A stretch of 64,000 nucleotides of DNA from Syntrophobacter sp963666995 (GCA_963666995.1 OY762941.1:4278001-4342000), one strand, 5' to 3'. Positions 45,381-54,283 are shown, counted from the stretch's first letter. Notes: a model not told the origin generated them from the sequence alone. Numbers and translations are program-made.

Positions 45381-46232
45381 ATGGCGGCCGGGGAATCCGC
45401 CCGCATCAAACGGGAAAAACAGGAGCAGCGCACGATAAACCTTTCAGTCATTGTCCCGGTGAAAAACGAGGCCGAAAACATTGAATCTCTGGCCCGGGAA
45501 ATCACCGATGCCCTGAGCCGGCAACAGTGGTCGTGGGAATGCGTCTGGGTGGATGATGGTTCCACGGACGCGACTCCATCGATCCTCCGGAAGATCCACA
45601 TCGAAGACAGACGGCACAGGTACATCTCGTTTAAGACCAACGCCGGTCAGTCGGCGGCCCTATGGGCCGGGTTCCGGGAAGCTGCGGGAGAAGTCCTGGC
45701 AACCATCGACGGCGACGGCCAGAACGATCCGTCCGATATCCCGGCGCTTGTGGGAATGGTCCTCTCAGGATCGGCCGACATGGTGAACGGCTATCGGCAA
45801 AGACGCCGTGACGGCCTGATAAGAAAATGGTCCTCCCGTATTGCAAACGGGTTCAGGAACCGGGTGACCGGAAATACCGTGCGCGATGTGGGCTGCTCCA
45901 CCCGTGCCTTCCGAAGGGAATGTGTCCGGGCGTTGCCGAGGTTTGCCGGTATGCACCGATTTCTCCCCACTCTGGTGGAGATGCAGGGATACAGGTTGAA
46001 TGAAGTCCCGGTCAATCACCGCCCGAGACTGAGAGGCACAAGCAAATACGGGATCAATAACCGGCTGTGGGTGGGCCTGTTGGATACCTTCGGCGTCTGG
46101 TGGCTGAAGAGGCGCGCATTTCGTTTCGAAATCGCATCCGACAGCCAAGAGACCGGGGCGACTGAACGAACCGGGGATACGCCCGCTACTGTGCCCGGGG
46201 TTCGGCAGACGGAACGTAAAGGCGCAGGGTGA
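45381..46232 (+). CDS. Undecaprenyl/dolichyl-phosphate sugar transferase-like GT2
   Basis: A 283-aa family 2 glycosyltransferase with NLSVIVPVKNEAENIESL, VWVDDGSTDAT and the double acidic motif IDGDGQNDPSDIP. The ending VPVNHRPRLRGTSKYGINNRLW is typical of ArnC/DPM1-like enzymes that load a sugar onto a polyprenyl phosphate. It lacks the two C-terminal membrane helices of ArnC, so it is a DPM1-like soluble form. The 3' end overlaps the convergent ArnT-like gene by 47 bp. Together they could make and use one lipid-linked sugar. Confidence 0.88.
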   Translation: MAAGESARIKREKQEQRTINLSVIVPVKNEAENIESLAREITDALSRQQWSWECVWVDDGSTDATPSILRKIHIEDRRHRYISFKTNAGQSAALWAGFREAAGEVLATIDGDGQNDPSDIPALVGMVLSGSADMVNGYRQRRRDGLIRKWSSRIANGFRNRVTGNTVRDVGCSTRAFRRECVRALPRFAGMHRFLPTLVEMQGYRLNEVPVNHRPRLRGTSKYGINNRLWVGLLDTFGVWWLKRRAFRFEIASDSQETGATERTGDTPATVPGVRQTERKGAG

Positions 46233-47886
46233 TCCAGCGCCCCTTCGTGTAGTGAAAGCCCCGAATGACCCCGATGTGCCTGACGGAAACTCCCGCCTCC
46301 GCCGCGCTCTTCTGGAATTCTTCCTCGGACTTGTTGTCCACGATAACCAGTGCGTCGGGGTGCTCGGCCAATAACGATACAGCCTCGCCCGCGGAAACGA
46401 GTTGCGTCTCGGGTCCCAACGCAAAAACCAGGCTGGGCTCCTGGTAACCTGCGGATGCGACCATGAATTGCCGGTCCTGCAGACTGGTGAGTTCCCGGAC
46501 CGTTCCTGCCACCATCCGGCTCAGCCACAAAGACCTGATATTCGGGAAAACCTGCTGGAGGGTGAGGCCGAAAATCAGCACGGTCGCGACGATCATGATG
46601 ATAGTCGAGTGGACCGGGCGTTCCCTGGTGAGCATCCAGACGGCGAGAGGAATGAATATGACCGCCGCGGCCGCCGGTGCAACTGCCGCTGGACAAAATG
46701 CCCCGTCGAGGTACCATGGGATGGTGATGATCGCTCCAATGATGGTGACTCCAGTGGCTGCCCAGATGATGGTGACAAGCCAGGAAGGCCAGTACCGGGG
46801 CCAGGCTTGAACTCCTTCCCGCACGGCGAATATGGCGTTTGCGGTGAGCAGGGCGAGCGCGGGGTACACGGGAAGAATGTAGTGCGGAAGTTTTGTCGGC
46901 ACGAGTTCGAACATGATCCATGAGGGAACGATCCATGCGAGGCAGAATCGGACACTCCTCGACAGGCGATTTTCCCATGCGTTTTGAAGCGTCAGCCCGA
47001 TGAAAGCGGAAGCGGGCCAGAAGGTGAGGGGCAAAAGGAGAAGGTAGTAGCCGGGTACGAAGCCGTGGGATTCCTGCCCGGAGATCAGTTTCGGAAGGAG
47101 ATCCTCGGTCACCGCGTCGTGGAAGAAGGCCCCGCCGGTTGCCCGATTGACGGCGATTGCCCATGGGCTGACGATCAGGGTCGCGAGGATGATCCCGGCA
47201 ACCGGACGGATTCCTTTGAGCCATGCGGCGTTCCTGTCTGCGGCCAGGAGTCCGGCAATGGTGAGTGCCGAGATGGCTGGGACGATCGGGCCTTTCAAAA
47301 GAATTCCAACGCCCTGGGCCGCCCAGAACACAATCGGAATCCACAACGGCGGCGGTTGAACGGGATTCGGTCTGCAGTAAAGCAGCCCCAGTGCGCCCTG
47401 AGCGGCGAGCGCAGCGGCGAGTAGAGCGGCATCGGTGGTTGCCTGATGCGCTTCAACGATCAGAAGAAGGGAAGCCGCAAGCAGTCCGGCGCCAAGAAGG
47501 GCACGACGGGAATCAAAGAGTCTCCTGCCTGCGGCAAACGTCAGGAGGACGGCCAGTGTTGCCCCGAGGCAAGACGGAAGACGGTAAGGCCATATGGCCG
47601 TCTCTGCGGAGCCGCCACTCATGGAAACAGCGGCGGCCTGAAGCCAGTATATGCCGATCGGTTTCTTGTTGCGCGGTTCATCCTGAAACCGGATGCGGAC
47701 ATAATCATGACTGTCGATCATCTGCCTGGTTGCCTGGGCAAATCGCGCTTCATCGCGGTCAATGGGAGGAATCGCAGCGATTCCCGGCAAATATAGTGAA
47801 GCACAGAGTGCGAGCAGTACGACATAGGGCATAAAGCCATCAGAGCGAAACAAATTCGGACTCCCTGAATTGAATTCCCTTTGCAT
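46186..47886 (-). CDS. ArnT/PMT-like lipid-linked glycosyltransferase (GT83)
   Basis: A 566-aa integral membrane protein with about 10-12 hydrophobic helices. The first periplasmic loop has PPIDRDEARFAQATRQMIDSHDYV, containing the catalytic Asp-Glu pair of ArnT/PMT enzymes, then NKKPIGIYWLQAAAVSM. A soluble C-terminal part follows (about 465-566). Such proteins transfer a sugar from undecaprenyl phosphate to lipid A or another envelope acceptor at the periplasmic face. It is convergent with the ArnC/DPM1-like GT2; the sugar and acceptor are not known. Confidence 0.9.
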   Translation of the reverse strand: MQREFNSGSPNLFRSDGFMPYVVLLALCASLYLPGIAAIPPIDRDEARFAQATRQMIDSHDYVRIRFQDEPRNKKPIGIYWLQAAAVSMSGGSAETAIWPYRLPSCLGATLAVLLTFAAGRRLFDSRRALLGAGLLAASLLLIVEAHQATTDAALLAAALAAQGALGLLYCRPNPVQPPPLWIPIVFWAAQGVGILLKGPIVPAISALTIAGLLAADRNAAWLKGIRPVAGIILATLIVSPWAIAVNRATGGAFFHDAVTEDLLPKLISGQESHGFVPGYYLLLLPLTFWPASAFIGLTLQNAWENRLSRSVRFCLAWIVPSWIMFELVPTKLPHYILPVYPALALLTANAIFAVREGVQAWPRYWPSWLVTIIWAATGVTIIGAIITIPWYLDGAFCPAAVAPAAAAVIFIPLAVWMLTRERPVHSTIIMIVATVLIFGLTLQQVFPNIRSLWLSRMVAGTVRELTSLQDRQFMVASAGYQEPSLVFALGPETQLVSAGEAVSLLAEHPDALVIVDNKSEEEFQKSAAEAGVSVRHIGVIRGFHYTKGRWITLRLYVPSAEPRAQ

Positions 47887-48090
47887 CTTACATTCATTCG
47901 CGGAGGCCGGAAAAACATGCTCGGGACGGCCCCCGCGGAATCTTTCCCGGTATATCCGGTCACTTTATCCGTGCAAATCCTGAAAAATGCAATAAGTAAT
48001 GAAATGCGGCCCGCGGGCCGGAGGTCGGGTCCATGTTCGCAAAGTGCAAAATCCGGGAAGCTGCGAACATATTCTATAAACCGGGTTGAG

Positions 48091-48170
48091 TATCTTTCTC
48101 CTTTTCCCCGCATCCCTCCCGCCAGGGGAGGGGAGTTGATGCTTGGCTCCTCCCCCTTGAAGGGGGTGTG
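48091..48170. repeat. GC-rich dispersed repeat, copy C
   Basis: CATCCCTCCCGCCAGGGGAG followed by TTGATGCTTGGCTCCTCCCC and CTTGAAGGGGG; a shortened relative of copies B and D. It adjoins the left end of an IS481-like remnant. Confidence 0.65.
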
Positions 48171-48173
48171 TAG

Positions 48174-48309
48174 ACCGGGGACATGGGTAACACTCGTTTT
48201 GGGACATGGGTAACACTCGTTTTGGGGCATGGGTAACACTTTATAATGGGCATGTCGATTCAAAGAAGGAGCCCGATATGCCGTGGAAAGTGCGATCACT
48301 CACGTCCCC
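48174..48309 (+). pseudogene. IS481-like transposon remnant with 23-bp tandem repeats
   Basis: Starting near 48174, a 23-bp unit beginning GGGACATGGGTAACACT is present 2.7 times in tandem (48178-48240). AAGAAGGAG and an ATG (48278) then begin MPWKVRSLTSP. That start matches the N-terminus MPWK... of IS481-family transposases as I remember them, and GGACATGGGTAACACT resembles their terminal sequence. The reading frame is cut after about 11 codons by another small element. Confidence 0.5.
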
Positions 48310-48441
48310 GGGTGGCCCGGACAACCTGTTGTCCGGGCGCGAAGCGCAAGAGGTTCAAAGAAGGAGTCCCGCAAGGGCAACGAAGGATTTGTCCGGTCCT
48401 TTTGTCCTGGCGGACCCGGATAACAAGTATCCGGGCCACCC
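48310..48441. mobile_element. Miniature element with GGGTGGCCCGGA ends
   Basis: A 132-bp segment with perfect 12-bp terminal inverted repeats, GGGTGGCCCGGA and TCCGGGCCACCC. Near each end is a further inner palindrome (GGACAACCTGTTGTCC and GGATAACAAGTATCC-like). It lies exactly where the IS481-like frame breaks off, and is non-coding. Confidence 0.65.
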
Positions 48442-48459
48442 GCCACCCGCCACGGCGGT

Positions 48460-48545
48460 GTAGGGTGGGCACGGCTCCACCGTGCCCACCGTTATTCATC
48501 CATGAAGTGATTCGGTGGGCAACGCTTCGCTTTTGCCCACCCTAC
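48460..48545. mobile_element. Miniature inverted-repeat element, copy 2
   Basis: An 86-bp element with ends GTAGGGTGGGCA and TGCCCACCCTAC, the same as copy 1 at 25579-25665. The two copies agree closely in CCACCGTGCCCACCGTT and CGCTTCGCTTTTGCCCACC. It lies 127 bp upstream of the PAP2 gene start. Confidence 0.85.
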
Positions 48546-48671
48546 GCGCGGAGGAGTTTCACTAACTCCACGTTTGTTGCAATACTATGAATTTTGCCCA
48601 CCCGCGGAGGAGTTGGGTACAATGCGTGCAAAGGAAGGGTTGACGAACAGCCGGCATCCCGGAGAGGAACC

Positions 48672-49304
48672 ATGAAAGCAAGATATATTCTCGTATCCTT
48701 TATCGGGGTTGTATTGGTTTGTGCACTCTCTTTCTTCCTCCTTGACAGGCCCGCGGCTTTTTACTTTCATGCGATGCCCGATTCCAGGAAGGAATTCTTC
48801 GAAATCGCCACTCGCCTTGGCATCTCCACGTGGTACATTGTGGCTTCGGCCGCGGCCTTCATATGCTTCAAGTTTATCAGAAAGAATGAAATGCGATCGA
48901 ACCGGGCGCTCCTGGTTTTTCTTTCGGTCGCACTGTCCGGATTGCTCGTGGATCTTCTGAAATACTGCCTCGGACGTGCAAGACCTTCAATGTTGTTTGA
49001 AGCCAACGCGTACGGCTTCTACTTTCTGCACACCCGGTACGGGTTCACGTCCTGCCCGTCGGGCCATGCCGCGACGATCGCCGCCCTCGCCCTGGCCCTC
49101 TATTATCTCTATCCAAAGGGAAAGTATCTTTACACAGCCGCAGCCATTCTCGTAATGGCCAGTCGAGTCGTCCTGACCGCCCACTTCCCCTCCGATGTCG
49201 CCGCCGGGGCATACGTCGGGCTGCTGACGACGTATTGCCTCAAATTCGGCCTCGAAGCAAAAGGCTTTGGTGTCGGTCCTCAACGGGAAGCGGTCGAAGA
49301 ATAA
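48672..49304 (+). CDS. PAP2-family membrane lipid phosphatase
   Basis: A 210-aa inner-membrane protein with five or six helices. All three PAP2 motifs are intact: KYCLGRARPS, CPSGHAAT and SRVVLTAHFPSDVAAG, the catalytic triad being the two His and the Asp. It would dephosphorylate a lipid pyrophosphate such as undecaprenyl pyrophosphate, phosphatidylglycerophosphate or lipid A phosphate. GGAGAGGAA lies before the ATG at 48672. Together with the nearby GT2 and ArnT-like genes, a role in lipid-carrier recycling or lipid A modification is plausible. Confidence 0.92.
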   Translation: MKARYILVSFIGVVLVCALSFFLLDRPAAFYFHAMPDSRKEFFEIATRLGISTWYIVASAAAFICFKFIRKNEMRSNRALLVFLSVALSGLLVDLLKYCLGRARPSMLFEANAYGFYFLHTRYGFTSCPSGHAATIAALALALYYLYPKGKYLYTAAAILVMASRVVLTAHFPSDVAAGAYVGLLTTYCLKFGLEAKGFGVGPQREAVEE

Positions 49305-49324
49305 CCGATCATGGCTTGTGTGGA

Positions 49325-50644
49325 TCACTCCGGAGCGGAAAACGGAGGCAGTGTCCTGAAGATCGTCTTGTAGACGAGGCCCTCCTTCGGCAGACGGTCC
49401 GGTTCGACCCACTGGACTTTAACGCCCAGGCCGAGAGCGCGCCGCACCTGGCTCCTCAACAACTCCAGATACTGCGCCCGGTTGTTTCCCGGGAGGTCTT
49501 CGGCTGAAGACCGGTGAATGAGGATTTCCATCTGTTCTCCCACTCCGTACAGTGTGTGAATGATCAGACGAAAGTCGGCAAGCTCCGGATCGATAGCCAG
49601 GAGAAGTTCCTCGATGTGTTCGGGATAGAGAGGGATTCCGCGGATGGTGACGCGGTTGTCCGTTCGTCGCAGAATCGGAACGATTCTGGCCAGAGTGCTG
49701 CCGCAGGAGCAGGGGCTTTCCCGCAGCACCGTGATATCGCCCGTGCGGTAGCGAATGAGGGGATAGGCCTCGGTCGTCAGGGTGGTCAGCACGAGTTCTC
49801 CTTCCTGGCCCGTTGGGACGGGGTCTCCGGTAACGGGATGCACGATCTCGGCCAAAAACTGGTCTTCGGCGATATGCAGGCCGTCCTTTGACGGGCACTC
49901 CCCGGCCATTCCGGGCTCTCCCATTTCGGTTACTCCGAAAAGCCCGTATACCGGGACCTTGAAGACCGCCTCGATGCGATTCCTGGTGACCTCGGAAAGC
50001 GGGTCCGGACCCAGCAGGACCATCCGTAGATGCAGGTCGGAGGCACCCAATCCGAGGCTTTCCATCGTGTCCACGATATGCAGGGCAAATGCCGCGGTCG
50101 TTGCGAGAACCGTGGAACGAAAGTCCTGCATGATGCGCAATTGCAGGGTCGCGGATGTCGTGGCCGAAGGAGCGAGGGTTGCACCTAGCGTCTCCGCCGC
50201 GTGGTTGAACGTGAAAGCCCCCGGGAAGAGGCTGAAATTAAAGGCCACCTGCACGATGTCCCTGTCCGTTACGCCGAGGCGCTCGTAAAGGCGCACCATG
50301 AGCGACTGCCACATGGCGACGTCATGGCGTGTGAACCCGACGACGATGGGTCTTCCCTCGTCTCTCAGGGCGGGAGAGGTGATCTTCAGGCGGACGATGC
50401 TGCGGAGCGGGACGGCGAAGAGTCCGTACGGGTAATGATCCGTGAGGTCTTCACGGGTGGTCAGCGGGAATCTTCTCAAATCCTCGAACGTTGCGACTTC
50501 TTCAGGCAGGATCTGGAGGATGTCCATGCGCTTTCGGTAGAAATCAACCTGAAAGTAGGCCCGGTTCAGCGTCATCTGAAGGCGTTCGAGCTGAAGCTGG
50601 CGCATCTGGTCCCGAGACATTGTGTGAATGGGATTCCCCGACAT
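49325..50644 (-). CDS. Degenerate phenylacetate-CoA ligase-like protein
   Basis: A 439-aa paralogue of PaaK: TLNRAYFQVDFYRKRMD, RFPLTTREDL and YPLIRYRTGDITVL are kept, and VYGLFGVTEMGEPG aligns with the adenylate site. However, the P-loop position reads KITSPALRDEGRPIVVGFT instead of SSGTTGKP, and the C-terminal catalytic Lys region is LPKEGLVYKTIFRT rather than LPRTEGKxxR. It may therefore have lost, or changed, adenylating activity. The ATG at 50644 has AGGGAG 5 bases upstream. It is the last gene of the ior-liv operon. Confidence 0.82.
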   Translation of the reverse strand: MSGNPIHTMSRDQMRQLQLERLQMTLNRAYFQVDFYRKRMDILQILPEEVATFEDLRRFPLTTREDLTDHYPYGLFAVPLRSIVRLKITSPALRDEGRPIVVGFTRHDVAMWQSLMVRLYERLGVTDRDIVQVAFNFSLFPGAFTFNHAAETLGATLAPSATTSATLQLRIMQDFRSTVLATTAAFALHIVDTMESLGLGASDLHLRMVLLGPDPLSEVTRNRIEAVFKVPVYGLFGVTEMGEPGMAGECPSKDGLHIAEDQFLAEIVHPVTGDPVPTGQEGELVLTTLTTEAYPLIRYRTGDITVLRESPCSCGSTLARIVPILRRTDNRVTIRGIPLYPEHIEELLLAIDPELADFRLIIHTLYGVGEQMEILIHRSSAEDLPGNNRAQYLELLRSQVRRALGLGVKVQWVEPDRLPKEGLVYKTIFRTLPPFSAPE

Positions 50645-50652
50645 GGCTCTCC

Positions 50653-51378
50653 CTACCTTTCCCATTTGTGTTGGTAGTCTTTTCCCAGGTATGCCCTCTG
50701 AACATCATCGTGTTCCATCAATTCGTCGGCGCTGCCCGAGAGGACGATGCGTCCCGTTTCAAGCACATAGGCTCGTTGCGCAATGGTCAGCGCCCCCATG
50801 GCGTTCTGTTCGACCAGCAGGATGGTGGTCCCTTCCCGGTGGAGGGTTTCGATGGTCCGGTAGATCTCATCGACCATAAGCGGGGCCAGCCCCATCGAAG
50901 GTTCGTCGAGGACCAGGAGGCGCGGCCTGGCCATAAGGGAACGCGCAATTGAGAGCATCTGCTGTTCGCCTCCGCTCAACGTGCCCGCCTTCTGGTGCCT
51001 GCGTTCGGACAGGATGGGAAAAAGCTCGTACATTGCGCTCAGGTGCGAACGGACGTGCTTCGGGCCGTACAGATATCCGCCGAGTTCCAGGTTCTCGAGA
51101 ACGGTCATGTTCGGGAACAATTGGCGGGCTTCCGGCACGTGGACCAACCCCATTCGGACGATACTCTCGGGAGCCAGCCGGTTTATGGGTTCGCCCATGA
51201 AAAGGATTTCTCCCTCCGAAGCCCTGTTCAAGCCGCTTATCGCCCGGAGAAGAGTCGTCTTTCCGGCACCGTTGGCGCCGATCAGCGCCACGATCTCGTG
51301 TTCGGCGACGTGGAAACTGACGCGCCGGAGCACTTGCATGGTCCCGTAGCGCACTGAAAGGCCGGTTACTCTGAGCAA
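50653..51378 (-). CDS. livF: Liv-type ABC transporter ATPase LivF
   Basis: A 241-aa ATP-binding subunit. Walker A GANGAGKTT, the signature LSGGEQQMLSIARSLM, Walker B LLVLDEPSMGLAP and the switch His region (replaced by VEQN, as usual for LivF) are all present. The start is TTG at 51378, with GGAGG upstream; no ATG fits. It follows the LivMG fusion by 18 bp and precedes the degenerate CoA ligase by 8 bp, so they are cotranscribed. With LivK, LivH and LivMG it should form one importer. Confidence 0.93.
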   Translation of the reverse strand: MLRVTGLSVRYGTMQVLRRVSFHVAEHEIVALIGANGAGKTTLLRAISGLNRASEGEILFMGEPINRLAPESIVRMGLVHVPEARQLFPNMTVLENLELGGYLYGPKHVRSHLSAMYELFPILSERRHQKAGTLSGGEQQMLSIARSLMARPRLLVLDEPSMGLAPLMVDEIYRTIETLHREGTTILLVEQNAMGALTIAQRAYVLETGRIVLSGSADELMEHDDVQRAYLGKDYQHKWER

Positions 51379-51396
51379 TGGTTCGAATCCTCCATC

Positions 51397-53250
51397 CTAT
51401 TTTTTCTTCACTCCCAGGTACGCCGCAATGACCCGGGGATCGTGCTGGATTTCCCTCGGAGTTCCCGATGCAATACGGTGGCCGTGCTGCAGGACCTCGA
51501 TCCGGTCCGACAGGCGCATCACCACGTTCATGTCGTGCTCCACGAGCAATATCCCCATCCCGCCGCGCCGAAGATGAGAAATGGTGTCGACCAGCACCTC
51601 GCTTTCCCTCGGGTTCAATCCGCCGACGGGTTCGTCGAGGAGGAGAATGGACGGGGAGAGGGCCAGGGCACGGGCCAGTTCCAGCAGTTTTTGTTCGAGG
51701 AGGCTCAGTTGTTGAGCGGGTAGTCCCGCTTTATCGGCCAACTGGAAACTGTCGAGAAGTTCCAGGGCCTTTTCGCGAAGCCGAATTTCTTCCGAGCGCT
51801 CTGCCGGCGTATGCAGATAGGCGGCGGCAAAGCCTGATTTTCCCTGGAGATGATACCCCAGGAGCACGTTTTCGATCACCGGGAAATCCTGGAAGATTTG
51901 AACGGACTGGAAAGTCCGCCCGACACCGTGAGCGGCAAGATAATAAGGGGACTTGCCGACCATATCCCGTTCGCGAACGAGGATGCGCCCCTCGCGCGGT
52001 TGCAGCAGGCCTGAAATTACATTGAGGAGAGTGGTCTTTCCCGCTCCGTTGGGGCCGATGATCGAAACGATCTGACCGTACACGAGATCGAACCCGATCC
52101 GGCAGAGGGCCTGCAATCCTCCGAAGTCCAGCGAAATGTCGTGCAGGCTAAGGACCGCAGCCCCCGCTTTGCCGGGGCCGCCCGAGGGGTTGCCTTCCAC
52201 AGGTGCCGGAATCCCGCTCAAGGCTCTGCCCCCGGGTTGGAGTTGCAGTGGGAACGAAGATGACGGTTTGACGGGGGACACGCCGGCGTCTCCTTTAGGA
52301 GTGAACCTTGAGGAAACGAAGGCGCCGATCGAAGGCACAAGCCCCTTGGGGGAAAACACCAGGACTCCCGTGAGGATCAATCCGTAGAGCAATACATGGA
52401 GATCTTCAAACTGGTGCAGGACCTCAGGAAGGGCCGTCAGGAGCGCCGCCCCGAGAAGGCCGCCCCAGAGACTCCCCATTCCTCCCACGGCGACCATCGT
52501 CACAACCTGGAGCGAATAGAAAATATCGAACGTCTTCGGGCTGATAAAGGTCACGTAATGGGCATAGCAAAACCCTGCAAGGGCCGCATAGACCGTGCTG
52601 AGCACAAAGGTGATCACTTTGTACCGGTAGCTCGGGATTCCGAGGACCTGCGCGGTGAGTTCCTTCTGGTGTACGGCCTTCAGCGCCCTCCCGATTCTCG
52701 ATTCGGTGAGGTTCAGCGTCAGGGCGAAGACAATGAGGAAAAGGGTCCAGATGAAATAGTAGAATTTCAGGTCAGTGTTCAGGGGAAAGGGGCCGAGTCT
52801 GATTTTGGGAATGCCCGAGAACCCGGAAGGGCCTCCCGTGACGGGTTCCATCTGTGTAAGAACGATGGTGATAATGATATTGAATCCGAGAGTGGCCATG
52901 ACGAGATAGTGGCCTTCGAGTCTCAGGGTGGGAAGTGCAAGCAGAAAACCCGCTATCCCCACCACAGCGAGTGCGAACAGCAGCGCACCCCAGAGGGGCC
53001 AGTGCCAGGTCGTGCTGGCTATCGCCGAAAGGTAGGCCCCCATGCCGTAGAAAGCGGCGTGCCCGAGAGAGATCTGCCCGGTTGAGCCTATCAGAAGGTT
53101 CAGTCCGAGGACAACCAGGGCATTGAGTGCCATCACATTGAGGAGGAGCAGCACATAGTCGTTGCCGACAGCCAGTGGAAGACACCACACGACGATGCTC
53201 ACGAAGAGAAGAAGGTGCCGCTGCTTTAGCAGGATGATGGGAGTGCGCAT
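51397..53250 (-). CDS. Fused Liv permease-ATPase (LivM-LivG)
   Basis: A 617-aa fusion. Residues 1-330 are a LivM permease (LLIGSTGQISLGHAAFYGMGAY, LEGHYLVMATLGF, VAVGGMGSLWGG). A linker of about 50 Ser/Pro/Gly-rich residues follows, then a LivG ATPase with Walker A GPNGAGKTT (about 400), VGRTFQSVQIFQDF and Walker B ILLLDEPVGGLNP. The ABC signature reads LSLLEQKLLELARAL instead of LSYGEQ/LSGGQ, an unusual replacement of both glycines. The ATG at 53250 is chosen; the longer frame would run into livH. The fusion ties one ATPase covalently to one permease. Confidence 0.9.
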   Translation of the reverse strand: MRTPIILLKQRHLLLFVSIVVWCLPLAVGNDYVLLLLNVMALNALVVLGLNLLIGSTGQISLGHAAFYGMGAYLSAIASTTWHWPLWGALLFALAVVGIAGFLLALPTLRLEGHYLVMATLGFNIIITIVLTQMEPVTGGPSGFSGIPKIRLGPFPLNTDLKFYYFIWTLFLIVFALTLNLTESRIGRALKAVHQKELTAQVLGIPSYRYKVITFVLSTVYAALAGFCYAHYVTFISPKTFDIFYSLQVVTMVAVGGMGSLWGGLLGAALLTALPEVLHQFEDLHVLLYGLILTGVLVFSPKGLVPSIGAFVSSRFTPKGDAGVSPVKPSSSFPLQLQPGGRALSGIPAPVEGNPSGGPGKAGAAVLSLHDISLDFGGLQALCRIGFDLVYGQIVSIIGPNGAGKTTLLNVISGLLQPREGRILVRERDMVGKSPYYLAAHGVGRTFQSVQIFQDFPVIENVLLGYHLQGKSGFAAAYLHTPAERSEEIRLREKALELLDSFQLADKAGLPAQQLSLLEQKLLELARALALSPSILLLDEPVGGLNPRESEVLVDTISHLRRGGMGILLVEHDMNVVMRLSDRIEVLQHGHRIASGTPREIQHDPRVIAAYLGVKKK

Positions 53251-53320
53251 CGTATTTGTCTCAGGATGTTGTCCGCAAAAATGATTTTCCGTTTTGAAAA
53301 TTGTCTGTCTTTCAAACCGG

Positions 53321-54238
53321 TCAAAGCCTATGGATCCGGGCGCTGCCAAAGAGGCCGGCCGGCCTGACGAAAAGGATCGCAAGCAGGATGAGGAAAGCGA
53401 TGGCGTCCTTGTAGGCCGAAGAAATGAGACCGGCCCCGAAAGATTCCAGGATCCCCAGAAGAATTCCGCCCACAACCGCTCCCACCGTGCTCCCGTATCC
53501 CCCCAGTATGCCCGCCGCGAATCCCTTCAGCCCGAGCATCAGCCCGGCATCGTAACTCATGCTCGTGATCGGGGTGATCAAAATGCCGGCCATCGCTCCC
53601 AGGGCGCCGCTGAGCGCGAAGGAGAGGGCGACGAGCCGCTTGACCGATATGCCGACCAGGACGGCGCCGAATGGGTTATCCGCAACGCCCCTGATGGCCT
53701 TGCCGAGGAGCGTGCGATGGAAGAAACAGTACAGGGCGACCAGAACGACGGCGGAAAGAGCCATGATCCAGAGGGACTGAGGCAGAACGGCGGCTCCGAG
53801 CAGCAGGATCGGAGTGTCGCCTCCGATTGCCGGATAAATATGAGCGCTCTTGCCCCAGAGCATCATGCCTGCGCCCCTGATCGAGATGGAAGCTCCAACG
53901 GTGATCATCACGAGCGTAAGGATGTCCCGGTTTCTCGAGTGCCTGATCGGGCCGCATTCCAGGCCCATTCCAACCAGCGCAACCGCGCAGGCGGATAAGA
54001 CAAATGCGACGGGCATGGGCAGATGGAGCGAATTATAGAGAGTAATGACGACCATCGCCCCCAGCATCACAAATTCGCCCTGGGCGAAATTGACAAGGCC
54101 CGTGGCGTTCTGGATCAGGCAGAAACCCAGCGCGATGAGGGCGTATATACTGCCGTTGGTGAGGCCGGATACAAAAAAATGGGGGACCAGATCCCAGGAC
54201 ATAGTGACAGCCATTACACGATTGAACGGTAATTGCAT
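53321..54238 (-). CDS. livH: Liv-type ABC transporter permease LivH
   Basis: An integral membrane protein of up to 305 aa with about eight helices. GLTNGSIYALIALGFCLIQNATGLVNFAQGEFVMLGAM is the LivH hallmark, and the EAA-like loop ADNPFGAVLVGISVKR with GFAAGILGGYGSTVGAVVGG follows. Starts at 54238, 54214 or 54202 (MSWDLVPHFF, the usual family start) are all possible; none has a strong ribosome site. It follows iorB by 45 bp and precedes the LivMG fusion by 70 bp. Confidence 0.93.
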   Translation of the reverse strand: MQLPFNRVMAVTMSWDLVPHFFVSGLTNGSIYALIALGFCLIQNATGLVNFAQGEFVMLGAMVVITLYNSLHLPMPVAFVLSACAVALVGMGLECGPIRHSRNRDILTLVMITVGASISIRGAGMMLWGKSAHIYPAIGGDTPILLLGAAVLPQSLWIMALSAVVLVALYCFFHRTLLGKAIRGVADNPFGAVLVGISVKRLVALSFALSGALGAMAGILITPITSMSYDAGLMLGLKGFAAGILGGYGSTVGAVVGGILLGILESFGAGLISSAYKDAIAFLILLAILFVRPAGLFGSARIHRL

Positions 54239-54283
54239 TCACGGAATCAGCTCGACTCCGTGCAGGGAATACCCCTGCGGGAG

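Noticed and set aside
51365..51400. tRNA T-loop-like GGTTCGAATCC
   Set aside because: It is part of the livF start and ribosome-site region; no acceptor stem, D arm or anticodon arm surrounds it.
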